Positions 25,578 to 36,042 of a DNA stretch of 64,000 nt are shown piece after piece. The DNA comes from Dimargaris cristalligena (taxonomy: Eukaryota; Kickxellomycota; Dimargaritomycetes; Dimargaritales; Dimargaritaceae), in contig JANBQC010000084.1 of assembly GCA_027576995.1 (NCBI GenBank), forward strand, positions 1 to 64,000. The letters are read 5' to 3'. Under the pieces are notes generated by a model. That model did not search any database. It saw nothing but the letters and a program-made list of their open reading frames with translations, and was not told where the DNA came from. The position numbers and the translations under genes are program-made. How positions within the stretch are numbered: the first letter of the stretch is position 1; each line of letters begins with the position of its first letter.

Positions 25578-27007
25578 CTACAGACGACGACCACGGCGAC
25601 CACCCTTGCGACGGGTACCGTCGGTGGGGATGGGGGTGGTGTCTTCAATACGGCCAATCTTCATACCGGCACGGGCCAGGGCACGGAGAGCGCTCTGGGC
25701 ACCGGGACCGGGGGTCTTGGTACCAGTACCACCGGTGGCACGGATCTTGACGTGCAGAGCGGTGATACCGAGCTCCTTGCACCGGACGGCAGCGTCCTGG
25801 GCGGCCAACATGGCGGCGTAGGGAGACGATTCGTCACGATCGGCCTTCACCTTCATACCACCTTTAAAATGTAAAACCAGAGGGAAAAATGTAAAACCAA
25901 GATCAAAAGTCCAACCACATTAGCGAACCGGTCAGGGGGTAATCAATTAGGAGTCAACGTAAGTCACCACTATTCCCATTGATTGTGTCAATCCCCCACA
26001 ACAGCCAAAGTTCGTCAGCACCCAACTCAGCTCAGGAATCTGATAATGCTCCCCCGGTAAGGAATAGCTATCGGCATAAAAGAAAAAACCCAAAGGTTCA
26101 ACTCAGAATGACCCTATCAGCCGTGAGTGACACCCCTTCCAGGACGTCTAAGTTGATCGTAAAACATTTCCATGTTGCACGACAACGACTCAAAGGTTAA
26201 TAGTTAGCCAGCTGATCAATGTGCATTCCCAGCACAACAACCGTTGCCGCAATATCAGATTGAGAGAGAAGACCGAACAGAACCCAGGTGGTGGTTTGGT
26301 ATAGGATGTTGACGCGTGATTAACGAGGTCAGTTGGGAAGCCCTGGTTAGTTATGCGCATTCGTGTGGTTACAAATTCACAAACAATAGGAAACAGGACT
26401 TTATGGACATACTCCCCCACCCCTCTTTGTGGGAGATGCGACATATTGGGCCATGTATGTATGTCAAGGCGGTCAATAGAAATGCGGGGAGGGGAGGGAT
26501 TAGGACAAGCTATGTAGACTAATCGTAGTGCTACTTACCGGTCACACGAGTGATGGTTTCGCGACCGGAGAGATCAGTAACGTGGACGAAGGTGTCGTTG
26601 AAGGAGGCGAAAATGCGAGCAACGCCGAAGACGAGCTCACCCTCACGGACCTGGGGGCCGAGAGAGATGTTCTGTTCGGGTTGGACCTTCTTAGCTTTCT
26701 TCGACTGTTGGTATGGGGAAAACGACGGAAAGACAATAGTCAGAATAGATGGAGAGGTTAGCGGGTGGACGAGAAAGGATGGTGTTCCATAGGACCGATT
26801 GAGTAATCCGTACTACCATTCTCCCAGTTTTCCATCCATCCATCCATTCGATAGTCAATCGACTCGTTAGTCTGTTACGGATGTCACAGTAGTCGATGTA
26901 ACCAACATCTGGATGGATGGATAGGCGGGTGGTTGGGTGAACCAGCGAGTGAGCGATAGCAGCGGCGGATGACGGCAAGGGTTATAGACGGAGTCGTTAC
27001 ATACCAT
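25578..27007 (-). CDS. RPS14: 40S ribosomal protein uS11 (RPS14), 3 exons
   Basis: uS11 sits on the platform of the small ribosomal subunit next to the 3' end of 18S rRNA. Exons 27007-27005 (the ATG codon alone), 26704-26539 and 25861-25578 give 150 aa, one fewer than human RPS14. Family blocks are near-invariant: [66 protein letters not shown] and the basic C-terminus [11 protein letters not shown]. Donors are GTATGT and GTAAGT; acceptors are CAG and AAG. Introns are 300 and 677 bp, long for such a short gene; I looked for C/D-box snoRNA signals in intron 2 and found none convincing. Confidence 0.95.
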
Positions 27008-27875
27008 TTTGATGATGTGCTGGGATACCTCCGAGTTCGACAATGAAGAAACGACAAATGAAGTAAAAGGGTAGAATCGAGGCACAGCGGTTTCCAAGGA
27101 ATCTCTTATACACCAATACGCGTTTGAATGATGGTGGTGGTGGACAGCACTATCGTGTTTTCCCTCTTTTTCATCCCAGTTGGATAAAAGTGGGTCAGGT
27201 GACTTCCAGGTGGACAGGAGATTGATAGCCCTCGTAAAATTTATTGTGGTTTATCTTTGCTAGTTCATAGTTAAAGGGTTTCATCTCTCAGCTTGAGGGA
27301 ATAAACTAGAGGCTGAGCTTGCTGCTAGAACTTGTCTAGCGTATTGTATTCGTCCATCTGATGTAGAAAACAGACAAGCTAGATGCATTATCTATTTCTG
27401 TATTCTGAGGAGGCCACTGTATAGTCTTGAAATACACCGATGATGGATTAAAAATGTACCGAGAGGTATTGGGGGCCCTTAACAATGCCTGGGGATTATA
27501 TGCAGTAGTCGGTTTTAAAGGTTCTGTTAGGGTTAGAAAGCAATTTAATGGTTAATATTCAGCATCCGAGCCACTCTTGGTTCGATATATAGGCCAGGAA
27601 TCGCCACTCCCGGATTGAATAAGTCCACTTTAAATCCGGTATTTACGACTGCTGTACCCAGTTGTGCTTTTCAGCAATTTTAACCAAATTAAATGATTAG
27701 AAATAGCCTGTAATAGCTTGGTCCAACGGCACAGCCATTTTAGCGATAAGGGCTAAAATACCGAAACAGATATAGCGAGTCTCATTCGTTTTTTACTCCC
27801 CCCTCTCTCCATTGAACTTCCCAAGCTATTCTTTCCGGAGGTACGCGGAATTCGCTTGAGGGATCCGTTTCTTCA
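27008..27875. other. Divergent promoter region RPS14/HemK-type methyltransferase
   Basis: A 0.87-kb spacer between head-to-head genes. No gene or clear motif is seen apart from AT-rich tracts. Confidence 0.5.
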
Positions 27876-29081
27876 ATGCCCCGGGGTCATGCTCGCACGC
27901 TTGCCCAAGCTCTAAGGGGTCTTCACGATCGCCTAGCCAAATTGCCCACAGAGGGAGGCCTGAGTAACGCCCGACAGGAATTGCGTTGGCTTCAAGACCA
28001 TGCCGCCCAAATCCCGACCCGAACCTCTGGCCACAATTCGGCATGTCCCGCGAACTCACCCCGATCGTACCTACATCGGATTCGTCGACGAAATACCGAA
28101 ACTAGCTGCCACCCTGCGAAAATGAACCACTCGCACCAACCACTATCTATGCCTGATATATTGGACCTTCGGCCGCACCAGTATCGCTGGTTACGGCGGG
28201 CAGTCTTCGAGCGGGTGCACCACCGCAAGCCTCTACAGTACATCCTAGGAACTCAGCCGTTTGGCGACCTCATCGATGTCTTAGTCCGCTCGCCCACTCT
28301 CATCCCTCGCTGGGAGACTGAGGAGTGGGTCATGCAATTGATCCGGTGGCTAAATCAGCTGTCCAAAACTTCCGACGAGCAGTCAAGTAATTCGGCATCC
28401 TCTCCGCTGCGTATCCTGGATTTATGTACCGGGTCTGGTTGTATAGCCCTCCAACTCGCAGCTGGACTAAAGACCCGGTCGGCTCAAATTATTGGGGTGG
28501 ATATCGCACCTACTGCTTATCAGCTCGCCTTGGATAATTTGGCCCACAATCGGACATGTTTGTGCAACTCGGTCTCGTTTCTCCTGGCGGATGTCTTGTC
28601 GTCCGATCTACACCTATTACTAAAGCCCCATTGGCCGATCAACGACTCTGCGGGTTCGGGCTTGGATATACCAGCTGATATGGTTGTAGTTAACCCACCG
28701 TACGTTTCGGCAATGGAGCATACTACCCTCTTACCCGAAGTGGGTCTCTGGGAAGACCGGCGCGCCCTTGTCCCCCAAACCCTTCACCCCAACCCCGGAG
28801 CTCCCCATGGCGACAACGACGGTCTGTCCTTTTACGCTCAGTTAATTCCCCAACTAGTTCGCCAGGGAATTGTCCGGCCAGCCGGCCAAACTGCTACAAA
28901 TACTAAGTTGCTGAAGCTAACGCCGGATTCAAATTTACCCGCTATCCCCAAATTGGTGATGGAAACAGGTGGGAATCACCAGACTCGTCCAATCGTGGAG
29001 TATTTACTTCAAGCTGGATTCAGCCAGGTGGGTGTTTGGCAAGACCTAGCCGGTCATGATCGGGTTATTTTCGGGTGGTAA
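27876..29081 (+). CDS. MTQ1: HemK-family release-factor glutamine methyltransferase, probably mitochondrial Mtq1
   Basis: Enzymes of this family methylate the glutamine of the GGQ loop in peptide-chain release factors using S-adenosylmethionine. The single exon encodes 401 aa. The Rossmann motif I ILDLCTGSGC lies at residues 180-189 and the catalytic NPPY at 273-276, followed by the family pattern of an acidic/bulky stretch and DNDGLSFYAQLIPQLV. The C-terminal strand GFSQVGVWQDLAGHDRVIFG is also typical. The helical N-terminal domain contains RPHQYRWLRRAVFERVHHRKPLQ, equivalent to the release-factor-binding bundle. The first 25 residues are basic and acid-free enough to suit a mitochondrial presequence, favouring Mtq1 over cytosolic Mtq2, which is also much shorter. 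An AATAAA lies at 29101. Confidence 0.85.
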   Translation: MPRGHARTLAQALRGLHDRLAKLPTEGGLSNARQELRWLQDHAAQIPTRTSGHNSACPANSPRSYLHRIRRRNTETSCHPAKMNHSHQPLSMPDILDLRPHQYRWLRRAVFERVHHRKPLQYILGTQPFGDLIDVLVRSPTLIPRWETEEWVMQLIRWLNQLSKTSDEQSSNSASSPLRILDLCTGSGCIALQLAAGLKTRSAQIIGVDIAPTAYQLALDNLAHNRTCLCNSVSFLLADVLSSDLHLLLKPHWPINDSAGSGLDIPADMVVVNPPYVSAMEHTTLLPEVGLWEDRRALVPQTLHPNPGAPHGDNDGLSFYAQLIPQLVRQGIVRPAGQTATNTKLLKLTPDSNLPAIPKLVMETGGNHQTRPIVEYLLQAGFSQVGVWQDLAGHDRVIFGW

Positions 29082-29371
29082 AAAAACATACCCCCGACCT
29101 AATAAATGGTCTAGATTCTGGCCTAATGCCTACAAAATCACTAGTCATTGTATAAATAATCGTTTTTCCTAGATTACATTATCCCAGTGAAGTCGATGCA
29201 TTCCGTAGTTTGACATGCAGAGGTTCTTTACTGTCTCAAAACTTATATATTCCTTTTTATTAAATTGACAATGTATACTATAGAATGCCCAATATGTTTA
29301 GTTGACAGAGTTTATATTGGAGTGGTCGCACTTTCCAGGCTTATAGAATCGCTTCTAAATAAGCAAGGATG

Positions 29372-29776
29372 TCAATATCCGCAAGGTTCACAGCAGTTAG
29401 CGAACATTACGCAACAGAAAAGAGCACCTAAAAGACCTCCGGTACAACAGTGCTCTGTGCAGCAGTCTGTACAGTCATCGGCATCTCTCTTTGACAAACG
29501 GGGGCCCCCAATAGGACTACGCGTATCTAACGCTCTTTCTGCGAACCTAGCCAGGTTTTGGAGAATAATATCGGGGTCGCCTCCTCGGCGCTGTTGATCC
29601 GACAGGGTCTGGGAGTACTGACATGCAACTTGACGAACGGCCGAGCAGCCGTGCTTTTGGGTCAATTCCTGAAGTTGTTGATAGTGGGCGCTCAGGTTAA
29701 ATTGTTGGCAGGCAGGTTTGGCCTGGGCTCGGGTGAGGGTGAGGGAAACGAGAAAGGTGAGGACATACCAGCGCAT
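29372..29776 (-). CDS. Secreted cysteine-rich proprotein, family member 1
   Basis: No known family is recognised. The 134-aa product starts at the ATG at 29776 with a signal peptide (about 1-19). A short helical region with three cysteines (about 23-52) follows, then a linker, a dibasic LSKR site (residues 96-97) and a tail crowded with paired cysteines: C-x2-CC-x3-CC-x9-CC-x5-CC-x2-C, ending CGY. The layout matches the two proteins at 41.4 and 45.8 kb, including the motif R-D-(acidic)-C-x2-CC just after the dibasic site, so I treat the three as one family. Kexin cleavage in the Golgi is inferred. Reading continues upstream of the ATG, but that part is probably 5' UTR, because a TATA box lies only about 186 bp before the ATG. 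Function unknown; a secreted effector, defence peptide or wall protein are all possible. Confidence 0.7.
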   Translation of the reverse strand: MRWYVLTFLVSLTLTRAQAKPACQQFNLSAHYQQLQELTQKHGCSAVRQVACQYSQTLSDQQRRGGDPDIILQNLARFAERALDTRSPIGGPRLSKRDADDCTDCCTEHCCTGGLLGALFCCVMFANCCEPCGY

Positions 29777-29961
29777 CTTTGCCGTGGTATTGGTTAGTAT
29801 AGTAAAAGTTTGGGGTTCAATGAACAACACTAGGTTAAGCAAATTGGTAAGCGTATTTCTAACCGGAGAGGGCCTTTGATCGAGAAATAGTTGCGGGGAT
29901 AGAGGGGTCTCGGGTGAGCATGAGCATGGGTACATTGTGAAGTGGCCGGAGGCGGGTTCCT

Positions 29962-29971
29962 TATATATATA
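29962..29971 (-). promoter_or_regulatory. TATA box of secreted family member 1
   Basis: TATATATAAG on the minus strand, about 186 bp before the ATG at 29776; it implies a 5' UTR of roughly 150 bases. Confidence 0.5.
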
Positions 29972-32314
29972 GGTGTGGTTCAATCCAGCTCTATACAATA
30001 AAACCCGGTTTGAAGAAATATACTCTACTGGTGAGAAATGATTATACAAAATTTTACTCGCTCACACCGTGCTCAAAATTTAATATTATAATAATGAATT
30101 TTAGCCGTATGAGTAAACGATTGATTAACACCCCCCAACTGAAAGGGCATAACTATAAAAGTGAAATTTCGTATGATGCCCAATATTAGGCCTGAAACAC
30201 CACTTGCAGCGCCATGCGCACTTTCCTTCCGTTTTAGGTCCTTTCCACGCATCTACCCATGTTAGATAGGCCATTCCAGGTGGTCGATCAATCATGAGGA
30301 TGTACAAAAGTCGAATGCCTTTCCCCTCTCATCATATGTAGTCCATAGCTATGGATAATGTCTGCTTACAGGTAATAGTATTTTGTTAAAAGTAAACGCG
30401 TGTTTGGTGAGTTAGTCTATTTCACACCAGCCATTTGTTCGACTACCAACAACGACCTCGCTGTATACTGTCATGATGTTAAATGCTGTGTAAGGGAAAA
30501 ATACCAACTGTGTTACGCAGCCGTGCTTTTACTAATGGAATTAGGCTCGTTATTGTTGACGGTTGGGGTTGAGACTGGTTTGAATGAGAGAGGACATATG
30601 TGTGGGTGGGACTGCATATTAGATCATGCGACAGGAAGGATTTCCAAGAGACGAGTAGTTAGGTGGTTATTTTTAGGAAACATTTGAAGGCGAGAGTTAT
30701 TCGGAATAGTTCCATGAAATACCACATTTGCTGCCCATGATGGGGCCAGTCGGGATGTGCAGGGGACAGACTTGCGATAATAAATACCGGTAAGCATCCT
30801 CTAAATTTAGGGCAGGTAGTAAGAGATTTAAGTGGAATTCATAGTGGCGTGATTTTAGGACTGAGAAGCTGCAGGGATATAGTTAATGGTGGGCTTAAAC
30901 AAGAATATCGATAGTATTAGCTGTGTACCAATACTGTATGTTTGGAGGATTCCACTAGTGCGCCTATGTTGGACAGCACACTGGGCTGAAAAAGGGAGTA
31001 AATTCTCGGTGAATTTTTACGGCACCCCCTCCCCAACAGGTATATGATTACAGATATACATCGAATTGTCTTTATTGATAGACCAGGTGTTGGTTAGTCA
31101 GGTATCTGTTAGGCCCTATGCAATATCGTACGAAAGGATGGGTCGTTTAGGGGTTTGGTCAGCCTCATTAGTTTCTTACAATTCCCTAATACTACCACCA
31201 TTCATTGCGGAGTACCGTTTATTGTTGGGTTTGTAAGAGTGGCCCATTAAACTGACAGCATTTGTAACATATATATTAGGATACATCGCCTAGTGCCTTC
31301 CAAACTGACCACCCCTACCTGTGCGTAGTATACTAAGATATATTCAGCTGGGCCAAATCAAGGGGAAACTTATAAGGTTCTGGATGGTGGTAGAAAGAGC
31401 CCCGGCCCCGCGTTGAGAGTGGACGGGGCAGTAGAGGTATAGCCCCAACTTCCATCCATTGTGAGGGGAGAGCGGGTTTGACAAGTTGGAAAGTGGCGGG
31501 TGAATGTAACGGAAGGCAGTATCCCCTTTACACATGGTCCCAACATTGTTTCTGTGGCCACCATTAGGGAAGAGAGCAATGTTAATATCCTTCTATGGGA
31601 AACCTATAGATCGAGTGAAATGGTGACTTGTAGTAGTGCGGTTATCCTTTTATCAGCTTAATAAATACTGCGCGAGAGATAAGTTCGCGGGTCAATTATC
31701 GGCAAGTTGATGCCGCCACTTGCCCCCTTCAGCTATGCTCGGTGCCTATATCAACTAAGAAATAGTCTTAAGAGATGAAGCATCGAATAAGGTAATAATG
31801 CGTATAGCCTGGTGCTGGGCAATTGAACCTTCTCATAGTAAATGGCGTGGTTTTACACCCCTCGTAACCAATTCTACTTATTGATTTAATGGGGGGAGCG
31901 TTAAAGATATCATCTGCCAACCGATATAGCCTATAGTGTTTTATTCATTCAATTTCACAAGCCTATGTTGCTTTACTCACTCAGTAAGCCATTTTTTGTT
32001 TGACTGCTTTACACTGGGACTACCACACGCCTTTCCTGGTTGAGCTTAATGGGCCTTCCCATTTCGGCTCCAGGCTTAGAGATTCCCTGTAGTCCATGCG
32101 TTTCGAACCAATTGCTGCCCTTGCCCTTAGCTTACCGTTCTTATCCCGTTCCGAAGCCCTAGACTTGGTTTCACTTTTCTAGGGTCTAATTGTCCAGCCA
32201 GCCGTATTCCGCAAACGAGCCTCAGTTGGTTTCCATTTACGTATATACAGTCCCCCACCTTCTGAACCGTTCCCATACCACTTCTATTTCGTTCGTTCAT
32301 TTGTTCTTTGAACC
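29972..32314. other. Gene-poor AT-rich stretch upstream of the PEX8-like gene
   Basis: About 2.3 kb with no recognised gene. A GC-richer patch near 31361-31580 is open in several frames on the minus strand, but its products resemble nothing I know. The last few hundred bases must hold the promoter of the next gene. Confidence 0.5.
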
Positions 32315-35275
32315 ATGTCCCCGCCGACAAAGGGCACAACCCAGGCCCTCGCCCGTACCCTTCTAGACGCCCATGGCCAGCTGGTGCGGTTCAAGTCCCA
32401 GGCCGAGTTCCTACCCACCGTCCGGGCCCTGCTTGTGCTGGAGCCCTATGCCCAGCGTCTCCCAGCTTCGTGGTATACCCTGCCTTTCCTGCAGGCCTTA
32501 CTCCAATTGGCCCAGTCTCTCGACGATCCCGTCCTTCAGGCTCAGTTGCGGGAACCCCCTTCCCCCACGGCCCCCGGCGCTCTTCAGTCGGCATGTGCCC
32601 ACCTCTGGATAGGCTGGCTACGCCGCATTCCCCACCTCGTTCGAGAACAGCGCATTTACGTCCTCCCCGCGGTACTCGACCATTGCCTAGCCTGGTTGGA
32701 TGCCCCCGCCGCACTGGACGACGTCCTCACCACCAACGCCCTACTGACCGTCTGCGCCCTCGCGACGGGCCGTACTCTAGGTGAATATGATTTCCGCCTG
32801 GGGAGTGCCCTAACCCGGACCGCTGAGCGTATCGGCCCCTCCATCCGATCCTTCCGAAGTCTCGATGCTCTGTTGGCCAATATTGTCTACTTTTTAACCG
32901 CTTTGCCCGCGGAAATCCCGAATACCCTGGTGGGTGAATGGCATACCCGACTCCTAGCCACGTGGGCCCACGGGACGATGTCTTTCATGATCGAGTCACC
33001 CGCAGGCACCGAGACCCCGGCGACCGCCGTTTCGCAAAGCAGGCCCACAGCCGCACCCGATACTATTCAATCGGCCATCCATTACCTACTGCGGGTGATT
33101 GTAATGTACCAGTATTTGGCCGAGTTCCTGTTAAGTGTAAATCCATTCGAACAGGCCCTCCGGAACCAGGCCCTAGCCCAAAAATCCCTCTTCCGGCGCT
33201 TTACCCATTTCTTCTACCTGGACTCGCTACTACCTAGTCTGGACGATCCCTCTATCGGCCCCGATGCCCCATTCCAGGCAGCCGACCTACAAAATCTCCA
33301 GCTTTCGGGCCAGCGCCATTTAAAGGTACTCATCAATGTGCTCACCAGCTCCCTCGGAGGAACCTCACAGGGTACGGACCACAACATCCTGGTGGTATGG
33401 GCTTTGGCGTCGGCGTTGTTGGCCACCGTAGGATTACCTCCTGCGTCTAGTCTGTCAACTCGCGCCCGTGACTCCAAATTGGTCGCTAATACATACCCCC
33501 AACTCCTCGATCTAGTGGCCCGGCAACTATATATGGCTATCGAAGCCCCCGCTGTTCGTGGCTCGGTCTTAGCCACGGGCGTCTATATTCACGGGATTGC
33601 CCTTCTTTTTACCGAATCCCACCCCGAAATTGTGGTTGACTTGGCCAAGAAGCTGTCAGCTGCCCAACTGGAAAGTCTCCTCGATTGGTATTTGGACTTC
33701 TTCCGCGGCCATCCCGGTCTCTTTTCCACCGTCGAACCCTTAGTCGTCCTAGAAAGGGATGCCCCCCGCGCCCTTCCCACTGTGCCTGGAAGACACTTGC
33801 CCCCTCTCTATAGTCAGCCGTGGTCTATTGAACAACGCCTCGCCCACCCCTACTTCAAGGATCTGTCCCGCTTAACCCGGGCCTACGGGTCCCTACTACA
33901 GACCGTCGGCCACCCCAAAGTCGTACTACGCCATCTTACAGCTTGGGAAAGTCAAGCCGCCCAGTATGGCGTTTTCGCCGATCGCTTCCAGTGGCTGGAA
34001 TCCAACGCCTTGGCCAAACCCCCTTCCAGCCAAACTGATGCCGGCAGTGTGGTCTGGGCCATTGCCACTGCCGAGGATTCCCCCCTGGGCCGCTTTATGC
34101 GTTCATTTGTGGTGGCAGTGACCTTCATATTCCAGGATCTTGTTCCGACATACCTACTCAAGTCACCCATGGGCTATACCTGGGGTGCTGGGCCAGGCTG
34201 GGAATCTTGGGAGCACTACGCTTTAAGCCGATCCATTATCAATACCTTTGCCTATCTGTCACCGTTCTTAGTCACGCTGTACGGCTTCCGGGGATTTCCT
34301 ACTTACCAAACGGTTTGCAGCCAAGCAGTTCGCTGGCTATTGGACAACTCGGAAATCAACTCGACTGGGCCTTCCGATGCCCCACCCCCTATGTACAATA
34401 CCACACCCGCCTCCACCAAGCGGTTGGTGGATCATTTATTAGTGGACCTGGGGCACAGCTGTCAGGCGGTAGCCAATGGCGCACAGGCAGTCACCGAGAG
34501 GGATTTGCCACCAGCATCCCTGACTAACCAGCTCCGGCACGCCTTCTTCATGCAAACTACCGAGTCCCTGTTGAGCCACGCCAGCGAACCCGTCGTACAG
34601 ACCACTTGCCTCCCCTTAATCCATCGCTATTTAACTATGACCCGCGGCCCCTATGCCACCCACCTTCGGGAAGTTAGCCACAGGCTGATCATCACGATTC
34701 TCGAAGCCCCCCAGCTCGAGACGGTGGCCGTGGAGCTAGGGCCATACTACGCCCACCGTTTATTTGTGGCCTACCCGGACCAGCTGGAGTTCGCCCAATT
34801 GAGGGCTGCCTATACGTTACTGGTCCAGCAACTTATGCTTTATCGGCCCGAACTGGGCTGGTCGCTGGTTGAACAACTCCTCCAGCGTCTCGACAGTCTG
34901 CAGTCCAACCCCACTGGTGCACCGCCCCAACTTCCGCCGTCGGATCAGCCAGTATTATTGAATTCGGCCGCCCCTAATCTCGCTAGCATCGCCCCTAAAT
35001 TCCGGGATCACCTCCTCCACGGCCAGTATCTGCAGCTTTTGACGGACCTGGTGGTTTCAGTACCCTTCCCGTACTTTAGCGAACTGCTTCTACCGAAGAT
35101 CCGGCACTATATCCTCAACGAGCGTAGCCCTGTGGCCCAGGCCATTGCCGTCAGGGACTTGCACGGATCCATGCACAGCCATATTGATATAGGGAAAAAG
35201 GCGTTGGCATTTCCCTGGCTCATGCAGCTAGAGGCGGACCTGAAAAAACGAAACCGACCTACTACGACTAAATGA
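32315..35275 (+). CDS. PEX8: Probable peroxisomal biogenesis protein Pex8
   Basis: Pex8 is a fungal intraperoxisomal protein that links the docking and RING subcomplexes of the import machinery and helps release cargo from Pex5. This single-exon gene encodes a 986-aa all-helical protein rich in Ala/Leu. The assignment rests on remembered family patterns in the C-terminal half: ALSRSIINTFAYLSPFLV followed by FRGFPTYQTVCSQAVRWL, then YPDQLEFAQLRAAYTLLVQQL, and a final helical block with YLQLLTDLVVSVPFPYFSEL. The start has a clear ATG after an AT-rich leader. The extreme C-terminus (PTTTK) is not a PTS1 signal, although some fungal Pex8 proteins end in one; no obvious PTS2 is seen. A different helical-repeat protein remains possible. 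Confidence 0.6.
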   Translation: MSPPTKGTTQALARTLLDAHGQLVRFKSQAEFLPTVRALLVLEPYAQRLPASWYTLPFLQALLQLAQSLDDPVLQAQLREPPSPTAPGALQSACAHLWIGWLRRIPHLVREQRIYVLPAVLDHCLAWLDAPAALDDVLTTNALLTVCALATGRTLGEYDFRLGSALTRTAERIGPSIRSFRSLDALLANIVYFLTALPAEIPNTLVGEWHTRLLATWAHGTMSFMIESPAGTETPATAVSQSRPTAAPDTIQSAIHYLLRVIVMYQYLAEFLLSVNPFEQALRNQALAQKSLFRRFTHFFYLDSLLPSLDDPSIGPDAPFQAADLQNLQLSGQRHLKVLINVLTSSLGGTSQGTDHNILVVWALASALLATVGLPPASSLSTRARDSKLVANTYPQLLDLVARQLYMAIEAPAVRGSVLATGVYIHGIALLFTESHPEIVVDLAKKLSAAQLESLLDWYLDFFRGHPGLFSTVEPLVVLERDAPRALPTVPGRHLPPLYSQPWSIEQRLAHPYFKDLSRLTRAYGSLLQTVGHPKVVLRHLTAWESQAAQYGVFADRFQWLESNALAKPPSSQTDAGSVVWAIATAEDSPLGRFMRSFVVAVTFIFQDLVPTYLLKSPMGYTWGAGPGWESWEHYALSRSIINTFAYLSPFLVTLYGFRGFPTYQTVCSQAVRWLLDNSEINSTGPSDAPPPMYNTTPASTKRLVDHLLVDLGHSCQAVANGAQAVTERDLPPASLTNQLRHAFFMQTTESLLSHASEPVVQTTCLPLIHRYLTMTRGPYATHLREVSHRLIITILEAPQLETVAVELGPYYAHRLFVAYPDQLEFAQLRAAYTLLVQQLMLYRPELGWSLVEQLLQRLDSLQSNPTGAPPQLPPSDQPVLLNSAAPNLASIAPKFRDHLLHGQYLQLLTDLVVSVPFPYFSELLLPKIRHYILNERSPVAQAIAVRDLHGSMHSHIDIGKKALAFPWLMQLEADLKKRNRPTTTK

Positions 35276-36042
35276 TGTAGCTTTTATATATTATTTTTTG
35301 GCAATCCGCATGTTTGGTCTTTTTATGGTCATTCCTATATAACATCTAATATACTGCTAAAAAACTATTTAAAAGTAAGTGAAATTCAACTACAAAGGCT
35401 CTTGCGTTGAGAGTGTTTCCTTCAAATTATGCAGACGGCCATTTTCATTAGCGTCGATATGAGCATGTGTCCCTAAAACTTCTTATCCAGTTACATGCCT
35501 ACTCGCCCAGTCCGCTTAATTATCCTATTGCGGGGGTGGTTTATGACATCATGTTATGGATGTTGCTGAGGTGAATCCGCCGAATCCCTGATAAATCCAC
35601 CCTCCGAATTTTAGCTCATGTTTTGTGGTATAAGAACTTAAGCAGTCTGACCAACGTGGCTTGGGTCTACCACTATTCTGAAAGAAAGCCAGAAGCTAGG
35701 GCAATTGGTATAATCCACTATATAAGTAGGTGGAGCGATCAATGCGCACCGAAATAAGGCATATCATATCCCACTACAGGTGCCACATACACTATTTGCA
35801 TACCCTCCCCCTTATTAGCAAGCGGATTCTCTAACAAAATGGTAAAATCTTTTACAGAATGGTTCATTAATAGAATGGGAAATGCCTCAATAAACTGAAA
35901 ATCGACAAAAATTAAACTGAGTTGGCCAACCAGACCCAGTCCTGACAATTGAGGTGGTTGTTTGAGATTATACCGCATAATCCAGATTTCTTGCACCTCG
36001 AGCCAACTATACAAACTACGCGTAAAGTAAGCTGGAAGGGTT
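35276..36042. other. Convergent spacer PEX8-like/UTP25
   Basis: AT-rich spacer between converging genes. The reading frame at minus 36227-35739 overlaps the UTP25 end in another frame and is not supported. Confidence 0.5.

Noticed and set aside
31344..31579. GC-richer patch with overlapping minus-strand frames
   Set aside because: Two frames are open at once and neither product is recognisable; an eroded gene is possible but unsupported.
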